A DNA stretch of 64,000 nucleotides, from positions 2,294,001 through 2,358,000 of the forward strand of contig NZ_CP065230.1 in the NCBI RefSeq assembly GCF_015767635.1, read 5' to 3'. Shown piece after piece: positions 26,010 to 35,395 of the stretch. How positions within the stretch are numbered: position 1 is the stretch's first letter; each line of letters opens with the position of its first letter. The notes under the pieces are model-generated. The model made no database searches. It was not told the DNA's origin and saw nothing but the letters and a program-made list of their open reading frames with translations. The stretch comes from Halomonas sp. A40-4. GTDB lineage: Bacteria > Pseudomonadota > Gammaproteobacteria > Pseudomonadales > Halomonadaceae. Position numbers and translations under genes: made by a program.

Positions 26010-28751
26010 TTAATCGAGTTTACCGCAACACTGCTTATACTTTTTGCCTGATCCACAAGGACAGGGGTCATTGCGCCCCACCTTGGGGCCCTCGCGACGA
26101 ACGGGACGGCCGTCGGCGCCAGGCGCCTGTTTAGGCGCGTCGGTATCCTCGGCCGCGGCAGAGTCCGGGTCATCATGGCGACTGGCGGCAGTGGCTTTTT
26201 CACGTTCCAGCGCTTCACGACGCTTCTGCTCGAGGGCTTCCACTTCTTCCGGCTGGCGCACCTGTACATGGCTGAGAATCCGCGTCACGTCTGCCTTGAT
26301 GTTAGTCAGCAATTGCTGAAAAAGCTCAAACGCTTCACGCTTGTATTCCTGCTTGGGATTTTTCTGCGCATAGCCACGCAGGTGAATACCGCGACGCAGG
26401 TGGTCCATGGATTGCAGGTGCTCTTTCCAACGGGTATCGAGAACCTGCAGCATCACCTGCTTTTCAAACCGGCGAATAAGCGCTTCACCGGCGGCGTCGA
26501 TTTTCGCAGCGTAGGCTTCGCGGTGCATGGTGTGCAGGCGTTCACGCAGCTTCTCTTCGTTGAAGCGTTGATCCGCTTCTGCCCATTCAACCACCGGCGC
26601 ATCCAGGTTGAACTCGGTTTTCAGGTGCGCTTCCAGGCCCGGCAGGTCCCATTGCTCCGCCAGGCTTTGCGGCGGAACAAAGTCGCTGATGGCGTCTTCC
26701 ATGACTTCTTCATGGATACCCGCAACAGCGTCTGCCACGTTATCCGCCGCCAGGATATCGTTACGCTGCTGATAAATGACCCGACGCTGGTCGTTGGCCA
26801 CATCATCGTATTCAAGGAGCTGTTTACGAATGTCGAAGTTGCGCCCCTCGACTTTTTTCTGCGCTCGCTCAACGGCATTGGAGACCATCTTGTGCTCGAT
26901 GGCTTCGCCACGCTCCAGGCCCATCGCCTGCATCAGACGCTTGACGCGGTCAGAGCCGAACAGTCGCATCAAACTGTCTTCGAGGGACAGGAAGAAACGG
27001 GTGGACCCTGGGTCACCCTGGCGCCCGGCACGGCCGCGCAGCTGATTATCAATTCGCCGCGACTCGTGGCGCTCGGAGCCGATCACGTGCAAACCGCCGG
27101 CTTCCAGAACGGCGTCGTGACGCTCCTGCCATTCTGCTTTCAGGGCATCAATCTGCGCCTGGCTGGGCTGCTGCAGTTTGGCCACTTCAGCTTCCCAGTT
27201 ACCACCCAGCACGATATCGGTACCCCGGCCCGCCATGTTGGTGGCGATCGTTACCGCCCCAGGACGCCCCGCCTGGGCAATGATCTCGGCTTCACTTTGG
27301 TGTTGCTTGGCATTGAGAACGTTGAACGCGAGTTTGGCCTCGCGCATCAGGTGCGCAATGTATTCGGAGGTTTCGATGGAGGCCGTACCCACCAGCACAG
27401 GGCGACCCGCCTCGGTCTGCACCTTAACATCCTGAATGATGGCTTCGTACTTCTCTTCCGCGCTCAGGTAGACCAGGTCATTGAGGTCTTTACGCGTCAA
27501 CGGCCGATTGGTGGGAATCACCACCACATCAAGCCCATAAATCTGGCGGAATTCAAAGGCCTCGGTATCGGCCGTCCCGGTCATACCGGCGAGCTTGTCG
27601 TAGAGGCGGAAGTAGTTCTGAAAGGTGGTCGAGGCCAGGGTCTGGCTCTCGCGCTGAACCGTGACGCCTTCTTTCGCTTCGACAGCCTGGTGCAGACCCT
27701 CGGACCAACGCCGCCCCGGCATGGAACGGCCGGTGTGTTCGTCAACGATCACCACCTGATCGTCGGCGACCATATAGTCCACGTCGAGATGGTAAAGATG
27801 ACGAGCCCGCAACGCCGAGTGCATGTGCTGGAGCAGGTTGAGGTTTTGAGCCGCGTAGAGGGAGTCATCTTCCCCCAGCAGCCCCTCCTCACGCATGAGC
27901 GCTTCGACCTTGTTGTGGCCCTGCTCGGTCAGCTCGACCTGTTTTTGCTTTTCCTCGAGGACGAAATCCCCCGTGACCGGCGTTTCGTCGTCCTCGGACT
28001 TTTCGCCTTTTTCCAACTGCTGCGACAGGCGATCAACCACTTTGTAAAGGTCGGTATTCTCGTCGACAGCGCCTGAAATAATCAGCGGCGTACGGGCTTC
28101 ATCGATCAGGATCGAATCCACCTCATCGACAATCGCGTAGTGCAAGTCACGCTGGACTTTATCTTCAAGCGAAAAGGCCATGTTATCGCGCAGATAGTCA
28201 AAGCCAAATTCGTTGTTAGTGCCGTAGGTAATATCACAGTGATACGCATGACGCTTTTCAGCGCTGGTCTGACCACTGAAAATAACCCCGACAGTGAGCC
28301 CTAAAAACTCATAAAGCGGGCGCATCCATTCAGCGTCACGGCGGGCCAGGTAATCATTCACTGTCACGACGTGAACGCCTTTCGCCGGTAGCGCATTCAA
28401 GTAAACGGCGAGGGTCGCCACCAGGGTCTTACCCTCGCCGGTTTTCATTTCGGCGATACGGCCGCGATGCAGGGTGATCCCGCCGACCATCTGCACATCA
28501 AAGTGACGCATCCCCATGACGCGTTTGCTGGCTTCACGGACCATCGCGAAGGCTTGCGGCATTAAGCTGTCCAGCGACTCACCGTCCGCCAGTCGCTGAC
28601 GCAGTGTCGCCGTTGTGCCCTGCAGTTCGGCATCGCTTAATGCCTCGAACTCACTTTCCAACGCATTAACGTGCTGCACGCTTTTGAGCATGCGTTTCAC
28701 ATCACGGTCATTTTTTGAACCGACGACCTTACGTAATAAATTATTGATCAT
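26010..28751 (-). CDS. secA: Preprotein translocase ATPase SecA
   Basis: Motor that drives preproteins through SecYEG. The 913-residue product is full length. Walker A is [12 protein letters not shown] (Lys108), the DEAD-like box is [15 protein letters not shown] near 208-222, and helicase motifs include [10 protein letters not shown]. The C-terminal linker is charged and low in complexity. The zinc/SecB-binding tail [13 protein letters not shown] is at about 897-909. The ribosome site (GGAA, minus strand 28760-28757) is weak and lies in the 3-nt loop of a small hairpin (28753-28765). Directly upstream, 74 bp away, is a small secretory ORF in the position of E. coli secM, suggesting translational control of secA. 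Confidence 0.98.
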   Translation of the reverse strand: MINNLLRKVVGSKNDRDVKRMLKSVQHVNALESEFEALSDAELQGTTATLRQRLADGESLDSLMPQAFAMVREASKRVMGMRHFDVQMVGGITLHRGRIAEMKTGEGKTLVATLAVYLNALPAKGVHVVTVNDYLARRDAEWMRPLYEFLGLTVGVIFSGQTSAEKRHAYHCDITYGTNNEFGFDYLRDNMAFSLEDKVQRDLHYAIVDEVDSILIDEARTPLIISGAVDENTDLYKVVDRLSQQLEKGEKSEDDETPVTGDFVLEEKQKQVELTEQGHNKVEALMREEGLLGEDDSLYAAQNLNLLQHMHSALRARHLYHLDVDYMVADDQVVIVDEHTGRSMPGRRWSEGLHQAVEAKEGVTVQRESQTLASTTFQNYFRLYDKLAGMTGTADTEAFEFRQIYGLDVVVIPTNRPLTRKDLNDLVYLSAEEKYEAIIQDVKVQTEAGRPVLVGTASIETSEYIAHLMREAKLAFNVLNAKQHQSEAEIIAQAGRPGAVTIATNMAGRGTDIVLGGNWEAEVAKLQQPSQAQIDALKAEWQERHDAVLEAGGLHVIGSERHESRRIDNQLRGRAGRQGDPGSTRFFLSLEDSLMRLFGSDRVKRLMQAMGLERGEAIEHKMVSNAVERAQKKVEGRNFDIRKQLLEYDDVANDQRRVIYQQRNDILAADNVADAVAGIHEEVMEDAISDFVPPQSLAEQWDLPGLEAHLKTEFNLDAPVVEWAEADQRFNEEKLRERLHTMHREAYAAKIDAAGEALIRRFEKQVMLQVLDTRWKEHLQSMDHLRRGIHLRGYAQKNPKQEYKREAFELFQQLLTNIKADVTRILSHVQVRQPEEVEALEQKRREALEREKATAASRHDDPDSAAAEDTDAPKQAPGADGRPVRREGPKVGRNDPCPCGSGKKYKQCCGKLD

Positions 28752-28774
28752 GTAGTTTCCAACTAACCGCGAGC

Positions 28775-28842
28775 GCCCTTGACAGGGCCACCCCGTTCCA
28801 TAAATGAAGAAGGTTGACTGATTTTTCAGCGGTAAAACGGGG
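28775..28842 (-). promoter_or_regulatory. Candidate RNA switch between secM-like ORF and secA
   Basis: On the minus-strand transcript, CCCCGUUUUA (28842-28833, the last codons of the small ORF) can pair with UGGAACGGGG (28800-28791). Seven pairs are Watson-Crick in a row, followed by two G-U and one A-U. A second hairpin GCCCU-GUCA-AGGGC (28788-28775) lies between that and the secA start. A ribosome stalled on the Pro112-Pro113 codons (28855-28850) would cover the CCCCG part of the first arm. This mirrors the secM-secA logic, but the pairing does not mask the secA ribosome site directly and no folding was computed. Confidence 0.4.
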
Positions 28843-29188
28843 AATTCTGAGGGGGGCCACGACGGCTGAACACATCATGTGCGGCCACTAGCACACTAAC
28901 AAACCGCTTGAATGCGAAAGGTCTAGGTGATGTTAAGGGCTTCAACACGACCCAGAAGCGCCGCATAGCGCGACGCCGGGTTGCCATCAAGCGTGTCCGT
29001 GCGCGCAAGACGGCAGGCACCCAAATACACGCCACGACGCTGCGCTCACCACCCCGCAGCGCTTCTGCATAGGTCAGGTTAGTCGGCAATAAACAGCCGA
29101 CCAACAGGCCTGCCAGCCACCAGCGCGCCAGACTATGGCGACGCTGACGCCGAGGCAATACCGAGGCAATGTTCAACGCTTGCGACAT
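28826..29188 (-). CDS. SecM-like secretion monitor / candidate arrest peptide
   Basis: A 120-residue protein that I do not recognise by overall sequence. The N-terminus is a signal peptide: basic [10 protein letters not shown] (13-22), hydrophobic [13 protein letters not shown] (23-35), and a likely cleavage site near TYAEA (39-43). The rest is very basic. The C-terminus reads [28 protein letters not shown], broken here as F93 to F107, then Ser-Arg-Arg110-Gly111-Pro112-Pro113, then seven residues and TGA. E. coli SecM ends ...GIRAGP plus four residues, and RAPP/RAPG-type motifs stall ribosomes in other arrest peptides. It lies directly upstream of secA on the same strand, with AGGAG 12 nt before the ATG. 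Arrest activity is inference; the ORF, signal peptide and motif are seen. Confidence 0.72.
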   Translation of the reverse strand: MSQALNIASVLPRRQRRHSLARWWLAGLLVGCLLPTNLTYAEALRGGERSVVACIWVPAVLRARTRLMATRRRAMRRFWVVLKPLTSPRPFAFKRFVSVLVAAHDVFSRRGPPQNSPFYR

Positions 29189-29226
29189 GCTGTGGACAAA
29201 CTCCTGAGCGTGTTAGGCTTTAAGGA

Positions 29227-29250
29227 TCGGGCAACCTGACGTGTGCCCGA
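29227..29250. repeat. Inverted repeat in the dciA / secM-like divergent region
   Basis: TCGGGCA (29227-29233) pairs with TGCCCGA (29244-29250) around a 10-bp centre. It is in the 157-bp space between the divergent starts, where promoters for both must lie. It could be an operator or a leader hairpin of the minus-strand transcript. I see no consensus promoter here. Confidence 0.4.
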
Positions 29251-29345
29251 CATCACCTTTGCCAGAAAGCATCTACATAAGGCACCTATGTAAAGGTAAA
29301 GTCCCCATGCATAGGGCAATAAGCGATACCTTAGGAATCAAGCGT

Positions 29346-29831
29346 ATGAGTATAAAGGTTAAGCGATCTCAGGCCCAGCCCATCAGCCGTCTGATGGGCA
29401 AGTCGGGCGATATCGGCAAGCTTATGCGCCTCTCAGCACTTATTGATCAGGCACAACGGCATTTGCAGGCCCACTTGCCCGAGGCAATGCGTGAGCATAT
29501 TTATGTTGGCGGATTCCGAGACGGACGCTTGACATTGATTAGCGGCCAGGCCCAATGGCTAACTTGGCTGCGCTACGAACAGGACCGCTTGCTAAGCCTT
29601 ATTCATCAGTTGCCGGGATTCGAGGGCGTCACCGGATTTACCTTCAAGGTGCGTCCTGTAAGGACCATCCAGCCACCTTTACGCAATACCCGCTCTCTGT
29701 CGCGTTCAGCCGGCAATACGCTCAGCCAATGTGCCGAAGACACCGACCACCCTGCCCTCAAGCGGGCCTTGGAACGACTGGCCTCCCACGCACCGGATGA
29801 AGCCAGCAACGAACCCAGCCATGAAGACTGA
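29346..29831 (+). CDS. dciA: DciA / DUF721 family protein
   Basis: DciA recruits and loads the replicative helicase DnaB in bacteria that lack the phage-derived loader DnaC. The 161-residue product has the DUF721 core (LSALIDQAQRHLQAHLPEAMREHI, then WLTWLRYEQDRLL and a GVTGFTFKVRP strand), preceded by a basic tail and followed by a polar C-terminus. The ATG at 29346 follows TAGGAA; an upstream in-frame ATG at 29241 is rejected. Position between lpxC and secA is the usual one in Pseudomonas-like genomes. It is divergent from the secA operon and ends at a strong terminator. Confidence 0.85.
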   Translation: MSIKVKRSQAQPISRLMGKSGDIGKLMRLSALIDQAQRHLQAHLPEAMREHIYVGGFRDGRLTLISGQAQWLTWLRYEQDRLLSLIHQLPGFEGVTGFTFKVRPVRTIQPPLRNTRSLSRSAGNTLSQCAEDTDHPALKRALERLASHAPDEASNEPSHED

Positions 29832-29841
29832 CCCACAAAAC

Positions 29842-29869
29842 AAAACGCACCGCCATGGCGGTGCGTTTT
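29842..29869. terminator. Bidirectional terminator between dciA and lpxC
   Basis: AAAACGCACCGCCA (29842-29855) and its exact complement TGGCGGTGCGTTTT (29856-29869) form a perfect 28-bp palindrome with A and T ends, between convergent genes. Confidence 0.9.
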
Positions 29870-29899
29870 TCGAGCAGTCAATCAGGCGAACAAGACTGA

Positions 29900-30811
29900 C
29901 TACGCCATGGCAGGTGCCGAGTAGGAAATCGGCGCCACGGCCTGTTCTTCTTCAAAGGTGACAATTTCATAGGCATCGGGCTGAGCCAGTAACTCGCGAC
30001 ATAATTGATTGTTCAATGCGTGACCCGACTTTACGCCGCGGAACTCGCCAATCAGGCTATGACCTAGCTGGTACAGATCACCAATGGCATCCAGCACCTT
30101 GTGCTTGACGAACTCGTCTTCGTAGCGCAACCCGCCCTCATTGACGATTCGATAGTCATCGACAACGATGGCATTATCCAGGCTTCCACCTAATGCCAGG
30201 TTGTTCGAGCGCAAGAATTCGAGATCGCGCATAAACCCGAAGGTACGCGCACGGGAGACTTCTTTAACGAAGGAGGTCGTCGAAAAGTCGATCAGTGCCG
30301 TTTGCTTTTGCTGGTCGAACACCGGGTGATCAAAGTCGATGGCAAAAGAAACCTTGAACCCCTGATGCGGCAGGAAGGTCGCTTCTTTATCGTCTTCTGT
30401 CACGCTGATCGGACGCTTGATACGAATAAATTTCTTGGCTGCTTCCTGCTCCAGAATACCCGCCGATTGAATCAGGAAGACAAACGGGCTTGCACTGCCG
30501 TCCATGATAGGCACTTCTGGGGCGCTAACATCGACATACGCATTATCGATGCCCAATCCAGCAAACGCCGACATCAAATGCTCGACAGTCGCGACTTTGA
30601 CACCCTGATAGCTGAGTGCAGTACACAGCTTGGTATCTTCAACCAACTCTGCGCGGGCAGGCACCTGGGCCATTGGCTCCAGGTCCGTTCTGACAAACAC
30701 AATCCCCGTATTAGCGGGCGCCGGACGCAAAGCCAGATGAACTTTTTTACCCGAGTGTAAACCCACTCCGGTGGCACGAATGATATTTTGTAAGGTGCGT
30801 TGTCTGATCAT
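29900..30811 (-). CDS. lpxC: UDP-3-O-acyl-GlcNAc deacetylase LpxC
   Basis: Zinc deacetylase at the committed step of lipid A synthesis, cytoplasmic. The 303-residue product shows the metal ligands His78 (VEHLMSAF), and His and Asp in [14 protein letters not shown] near 237-241, plus the catalytic His in SGHALNNQL near 264. Length matches E. coli (305). The C-terminal tail ends in small hydrophobic residues (SAPAMA); in E. coli a similar tail is the FtsH degradation signal. It follows ftsZ after a hairpin. Confidence 0.97.
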   Translation of the reverse strand: MIRQRTLQNIIRATGVGLHSGKKVHLALRPAPANTGIVFVRTDLEPMAQVPARAELVEDTKLCTALSYQGVKVATVEHLMSAFAGLGIDNAYVDVSAPEVPIMDGSASPFVFLIQSAGILEQEAAKKFIRIKRPISVTEDDKEATFLPHQGFKVSFAIDFDHPVFDQQKQTALIDFSTTSFVKEVSRARTFGFMRDLEFLRSNNLALGGSLDNAIVVDDYRIVNEGGLRYEDEFVKHKVLDAIGDLYQLGHSLIGEFRGVKSGHALNNQLCRELLAQPDAYEIVTFEEEQAVAPISYSAPAMA

Positions 30812-30885
30812 GGGCAGTGGTCGAACTCTAATAACGGGGATAACCGCAAGGGATGAAAGTTATCAAACAGTGTTCACTTTAACAG

Positions 30886-30920
30886 CAAACGAGAGTTTTG
30901 ACCAATAAAACTCTCGTTTG
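30886..30920. terminator. Perfect 14-bp hairpin between ftsZ and lpxC
   Basis: CAAACGAGAGTTTT (30886-30899) pairs exactly with AAAACTCTCGTTTG (30907-30920) across 7 nt. It lies 28 bp after the ftsZ stop. There is no strong T-run on the minus strand after the stem, so it may be a weak terminator, attenuator or mRNA-stabilising structure rather than a full stop. Confidence 0.55.
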
Positions 30921-30947
30921 GCGGTAGCATGAACCTGATAGCTTGTA

Positions 30948-32120
30948 TCAATCCGCTTGGCGGCGAAGAAACGCGGGGATGTCCAGGTAGTCGTCAGCAT
31001 CCGCAGCGCGACGCTTTTCAGGGCGTGCAGGTGTGCTTTCGGCAGCTTCGGCACGGCTGCTTGCCTGCTGGCGCATTACCGTCGGCTGTTGCAGCTTGCG
31101 GTAATCTGCAGAGGTTTCCGCCGTACGGCGAGCCGGCTCGCGGGTAGCCGCTTTAGGCTGACCACCATCCAGGCCTGCCGCCACCACCGTTACACGCAGC
31201 TCGTCTGACATTTCCATATCAATGGAAGTTCCCACGACGATCGTCGCTTCCTGGGAGGCAAATTCCTGAACCGTGGCGCCCACGTCGTTGAATTCGCCAA
31301 TCGATAGATCAGGACCTGCCGTGATATTGACCAGAATGCCGCGGGCGCCGTGCAGATCGATATCTTCCAGCAGCGGGCTGCGGATAGCCTTTTCAGCGGC
31401 TTCGCGGGCGCGGTTTTCACCTGTCGCACCGCCGGTGCCCATCATCGCCATGCCCATCTCGGACATCACCGTGCGCACGTCGGCAAAGTCGACGTTGATA
31501 ATGCCCGGGCTCGTAATCAGCTCGGCAATGCCCTGGACAGCCCCCAGCAGCACATCGTTGGCTGCGCTAAAGGCGGTCAACAAGGTGGCATTTTTGCCTA
31601 GAACAGAGAGCAGCTTTTCGTTGGGAATGGTGATCAACGAATCCACATGCTCCGAGAGCTCTTTCATGCCCTCTTCTGCCGCGCGCATCCGCTTGGGCCC
31701 TTCAAAGGGGAAGGGGCGCGTCACCACCGCCACCGTCAGGATACCCAATTCCTTGGCCACCTGCGCGACGACAGGCGCACCACCGGTACCTGTACCACCG
31801 CCCATACCAGCGGTGATAAAGACCATGTCAGCGCCATTGAGAAGCTCAGCGATACGCTCACGATCTTCCATCGCCGCCTGACGGCCGACATCCGGATTAG
31901 CTCCCGCACCCAGGCCTTTGGTGATTTCACCCCCAAGCTGCAGAACCGTCTTAGCGGATACCCGCTTTAATGCCTGAGCATCGGTGTTGGCGCAGATGAA
32001 CTCGACGCCTTCGATGTTGCTTTCGACCATGTGGTTAACTGCGTTGCCACCACCGCCGCCAACGCCAACCACTTTGATGACCGCACTGCTCGAGGGTGCG
32101 CTATCTACCAATTCGAACAT
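30948..32120 (-). CDS. ftsZ: Cell division protein FtsZ
   Basis: Tubulin-like GTPase that forms the division ring. The 390-residue product starts MFELVDS at 32120, behind AGGAG; the frame's extension to 32336 lies inside ftsA. The tubulin signature GGGTGTG is at 107-113, the T7 synergy loop NVDFADV near 207, and the C-terminal conserved peptide [12 protein letters not shown] at the end, which binds FtsA and ZipA. A variable linker rich in Arg, Ala and Thr spans about 320-375. It is the final gene of the dcw run. Confidence 0.98.
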   Translation of the reverse strand: MFELVDSAPSSSAVIKVVGVGGGGGNAVNHMVESNIEGVEFICANTDAQALKRVSAKTVLQLGGEITKGLGAGANPDVGRQAAMEDRERIAELLNGADMVFITAGMGGGTGTGGAPVVAQVAKELGILTVAVVTRPFPFEGPKRMRAAEEGMKELSEHVDSLITIPNEKLLSVLGKNATLLTAFSAANDVLLGAVQGIAELITSPGIINVDFADVRTVMSEMGMAMMGTGGATGENRAREAAEKAIRSPLLEDIDLHGARGILVNITAGPDLSIGEFNDVGATVQEFASQEATIVVGTSIDMEMSDELRVTVVAAGLDGGQPKAATREPARRTAETSADYRKLQQPTVMRQQASSRAEAAESTPARPEKRRAADADDYLDIPAFLRRQAD

Positions 32121-32154
32121 AAGCCCCGTCTCCTGAACCGCGCTTGCGGCCCTG

Positions 32155-33444
32155 TCAGAAATTTCCTTTGAACCAGCCTTTGATTCTTGCCAGCGCTGCA
32201 CTGCCATCCTTGACGTCACGCCGGGAGACGTCAGTACGCCCCTTGTGCACAGGGATGACTCCCCGTTGACTTTCTCGACCATGCCCATGGCGGGATTCCT
32301 GCAGTGCATAATGCAGTAAACCCACACCCGTTGCATAGATAGGGTTGCGTACTACGTCTGACAACCCTTTGACATTTTGTGGACACGCAATGCGAACGGG
32401 CATATGAAAAATCTCTTCAGCCAGCTCGCCCACGCCTTCCATACGTGACGTACCGCCCGTCAGCACAATACCGGCAGCGACCATGTCCTCATAGCCGCTG
32501 CGACGCAGCTCGTCTCTGACCAGCGTAAACAGTTCCTCATAGCGTGGCTCCACTACTTCGGCCAGGGCTTGCCGGGAAAGGTCCCGAGCCGGCCTGTCAC
32601 CTACGCTAGGTACCTTGATCATTTCGTCGCTTGCCGCTAACTGAGTCAGCGCGCAAGCGTACTTTACCTTGATCTCTTCAGCGTGCTGCGTCGGGGTCCG
32701 CAACGCCATCGCAATGTCGTTGGTGACCTGATCGCCGGCAATAGGAATCACCGCCGTATGGCGAATGGCACCTTCGGTGAAAATCGCCATATCGGTTGTT
32801 CCTCCACCGATATCGACCATGCAGACACCCAGCTCGCGCTCGTCCTCGGTCAGCACTGCCATGCTGGACGCCAGTTGCTCGAGGATAATGGCATCTACAT
32901 CCAGACCACAGCGGCGTACACACTTTTCAATGTTCTGTACCGCATTGAGGGCGGCGGTTACCAAATGAACCTGCGCCTCAAGGCGAACCCCCGACATACC
33001 CAGGGGCTCGCGAATACCGCCTTGAGCGTCGATTGAAAACTCCTGGGGCAGCACATGCAGAACGCGCTGCCCTTCTGAAACAGCGCGCGCGCGCGCCGAG
33101 TCAATCACTCGTTCGATATCCGAGGGCGTCACTTCACGCTCTTTGATGGCCACCACACCATCGGAATTCATCGATTTGATATGGCTGCCAGCCACGCCGA
33201 CATAGACAGAATGAATGTCGCAGCCTGCCATCAGTTCGGCTTCTTCAACGGCGCGCTGGATTGATTGCACGGTCGACTCAATATTAATAACCACGCCGCG
33301 CTTCATGCCCCGCGAAGGATGCGAGCCAATACCTGCAATTTCAATTCCACCGTCGTCGGTCGGCTGACCGACGATCGCGACGACCTTGGACGTTCCAATG
33401 TCCAGCCCGACCACCATGTTGGATGCGTTGGGTGAGCCTGCCAT
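32155..33444 (-). CDS. ftsA: Cell division protein FtsA
   Basis: Actin-like ATPase that anchors FtsZ to the membrane and recruits late division proteins. The 429-residue product has [15 protein letters not shown] near the N-terminus, [13 protein letters not shown] in the second phosphate loop, and a C-terminal amphipathic membrane helix ([13 protein letters not shown]). The start is the ATG at 33444; an AAGGAG site lies about 12 nt upstream, rather far. Unusually, 299 bp of AT-rich DNA separate it from ftsQ, so it and ftsZ may have their own promoter. Confidence 0.96.
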   Translation of the reverse strand: MAGSPNASNMVVGLDIGTSKVVAIVGQPTDDGGIEIAGIGSHPSRGMKRGVVINIESTVQSIQRAVEEAELMAGCDIHSVYVGVAGSHIKSMNSDGVVAIKEREVTPSDIERVIDSARARAVSEGQRVLHVLPQEFSIDAQGGIREPLGMSGVRLEAQVHLVTAALNAVQNIEKCVRRCGLDVDAIILEQLASSMAVLTEDERELGVCMVDIGGGTTDMAIFTEGAIRHTAVIPIAGDQVTNDIAMALRTPTQHAEEIKVKYACALTQLAASDEMIKVPSVGDRPARDLSRQALAEVVEPRYEELFTLVRDELRRSGYEDMVAAGIVLTGGTSRMEGVGELAEEIFHMPVRIACPQNVKGLSDVVRNPIYATGVGLLHYALQESRHGHGRESQRGVIPVHKGRTDVSRRDVKDGSAALARIKGWFKGNF

Positions 33445-33743
33445 GAGTCGGGAAATCTCCTTGTCGCCTTAAATAAAAAAACAATTAACGTTCAATTCTA
33501 CTTGGGCACTAGTTAATAAGAGTGCCAACTTGTGTCTTTGCGATGCTGAGCAGTGAGCTAACTTAATCGGCAATATTAACATTTATAATTCACGATTGGC
33601 TCATAGTATAGAAACAATCAGCGCATTACGACTAGTCAATTATCACAATAGTCGCCATCAAAGCGAAATAAAACCCCATTCGCGCGGTTTTCATCGACAG
33701 CGACTGCTTACTTTACACCGTTAAACGATGTTTCATCGACGCG
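33445..33743. promoter_or_regulatory. AT-rich ftsQ-ftsA intergenic region
   Basis: About 299 bp with no supported gene, markedly richer in A+T than its neighbours. On the minus strand there is an extended -10 (TGTGATAAT, GATAAT at 33644-33639) 17 bp from TTCGCT (33667-33662), a weak promoter candidate. An imperfect dyad, TTGGGCACT / AGTGCCAA, lies at about 33502-33529, just upstream of ftsA. Probably the local ftsAZ promoter/control region. Confidence 0.45.
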
Positions 33744-34457
33744 TTACTCTTCTTGCACATCAAATTCACTTTCTCCGTGCCAAGCCACCGCCACCCCATT
33801 GGGGTAGCGTAAATCGATATAACGGATGCGTTCGCTTAAACGACTCAATTCCCGCTGCCAGGAAGCGCTTAAACGCGCCAGCCGCACTTGATGTTGACGA
33901 CGCCCCAACATAACCCAGGTGCTATCATTTAACTGTAACCGCCAAGCGCCACGCGGCTCTAATCGTAACTGCGTTAACCGTAGATTCAGCCCTGCGAAAT
34001 GCGGGGTTAATTGGTGGTAATAATCCAACACTTCTTTACTGCTACCAGCGGGGCCTGCCATATCGGGCAAGCCCTTGGGCGCTTCCATCGGGGCGAATGC
34101 AAAAGCTTCGCCTTCTGCGTTAAGCAGAAAGTCGTCATTCCAGCGGGCCACCGGGGTTTGTTCAATCAGCTCAAATACCAGCGCATTGGGCCATTCACGT
34201 GTTATGCGCACTTCATTCAACCAACCTATGCGCAATGCCTGTTGCCTTAACGCCCCCAGATCAGCAGATAACCACTGAGTGTCCTCAACGACAGGTGCCA
34301 ACTGGGTCCGTAGATAATCAGCATCGACGTAGTCCCAGTCGCCCCGAATAGAGACACGCTCAATGGGGCGATCAAGCCACAGCCATAGCGCCTGTCCACC
34401 TGCCACCAACAGCAGACCCAACATCAAAGCACCCAACCAGGCCTGGCGTTTTTTCAT
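33744..34457 (-). CDS. ftsQ: Cell division protein FtsQ
   Basis: Bitopic inner-membrane protein linking early and late divisome parts (FtsLB). The 237-residue product has a short cytoplasmic tail, one transmembrane helix (about 7-30), a POTRA domain (IERVSIRGDWDYVDADYLR onward) and a periplasmic beta domain ending YIDLRYPNGVAVAW. Its ATG overlaps the ddlB stop as ATGA. Length is somewhat below E. coli's 276 but typical of relatives. Confidence 0.94.
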   Translation of the reverse strand: MKKRQAWLGALMLGLLLVAGGQALWLWLDRPIERVSIRGDWDYVDADYLRTQLAPVVEDTQWLSADLGALRQQALRIGWLNEVRITREWPNALVFELIEQTPVARWNDDFLLNAEGEAFAFAPMEAPKGLPDMAGPAGSSKEVLDYYHQLTPHFAGLNLRLTQLRLEPRGAWRLQLNDSTWVMLGRRQHQVRLARLSASWQRELSRLSERIRYIDLRYPNGVAVAWHGESEFDVQEE

Positions 34458-35395
34458 GAGGCGCTCTTTTGGCCGGCCGTTTGCAGGATACGCATCACCA
34501 ACTGATCAAAATCCATACCGGCATGGGCAGCCGATTGGGGCACAAGGCTGTGGTCGGTCATCCCGGGCACGGTATTGACTTCGAGTAACCAAAAGCGCCC
34601 TTCACTGTCACGCATCACGTCAACGCGCCCCCAACCCTGCCCACCCACGGCGGCAAATGCCTGTTGGCAGAGCGCTGCCAGCGCAGACTCGTCCTCTTGC
34701 GACAGACCGCACGGCAGATGATATTGCGTCGTATCGGTTAAATATTTGGCTTCATAGTCGTAAAAGCCACCCGGTACTTCAACGCGAATGGCGGGGAGCA
34801 CCTGATCGTCTAACAGACTCACCGTGTATTCATCGCCTTGGATGAATCGCTCTGCCATGACCCGCGCGTCAAAACGGGCGGCATCATGATAGGCGGCTTC
34901 CAGGGCTACCTGATCGTCGACAATGTTGATGCCAAGCGTCGAACCCTCGTGGACGGGTTTGACGATCAGCGGCAAGCCAAGCTGCGCGACAACCCCAGCC
35001 CAGTCAGAGTCTGCATGCAGCATGATGCTTTCCGGCGTTGGCAACGCCAGCGCATGCCATACCTGCTTGGTTCGTTGCTTATCCATACCCAATGCCGACG
35101 CCAGGACACCACTGCCCGTATAGGGAATGCCCAATAGCTCAAGCGCCCCTTGCAGCGTACCGTCTTCCCCGCCACGGCCGTGCAGCGCGACAAAAACGGC
35201 GGTTGGCGCCAGCTTTTCCAGACCGACCAACCCGCCCTCGCGCGGGTCGTAACCCTGGACATTAACGCCCTGACGCTCCAGCGCCGCAATAATCGCGGCG
35301 CCGCTCTTCAATGACACTTCACGCTCGGCAGAATGACCGCCATAGATGACGACAACACGCTCAAGCGATAGGGGTTCAGAGTTGAGTCCGCTCAC
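34454..35395 (-). CDS. ddlB: D-alanine--D-alanine ligase DdlB
   Basis: ATP-grasp enzyme that makes D-Ala-D-Ala for MurF. The 313-residue product has [18 protein letters not shown] near the N-terminus, [12 protein letters not shown], the phosphate-binding [12 protein letters not shown] and the metal-binding [15 protein letters not shown]. The start is GTG (35395), overlapping the murC stop as GTGA. The next gene ftsQ overlaps its stop by 4 bp. Confidence 0.96.
   Translation of the reverse strand: MSGLNSEPLSLERVVVIYGGHSAEREVSLKSGAAIIAALERQGVNVQGYDPREGGLVGLEKLAPTAVFVALHGRGGEDGTLQGALELLGIPYTGSGVLASALGMDKQRTKQVWHALALPTPESIMLHADSDWAGVVAQLGLPLIVKPVHEGSTLGINIVDDQVALEAAYHDAARFDARVMAERFIQGDEYTVSLLDDQVLPAIRVEVPGGFYDYEAKYLTDTTQYHLPCGLSQEDESALAALCQQAFAAVGGQGWGRVDVMRDSEGRFWLLEVNTVPGMTDHSLVPQSAAHAGMDFDQLVMRILQTAGQKSAS

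Noticed and set aside
26175..28076. 633-codon plus-strand ORF opposite secA
   Set aside because: Antisense shadow of secA in GC-rich DNA. The product is low in recognisable motifs, and secA on the other strand is unambiguous.
33605..33639. TTGACT and TATACT on the minus strand in the ftsQ-ftsA gap
   Set aside because: The spacing is 23 bp, too long for a sigma-70 promoter. The extended -10 nearby is a better candidate.
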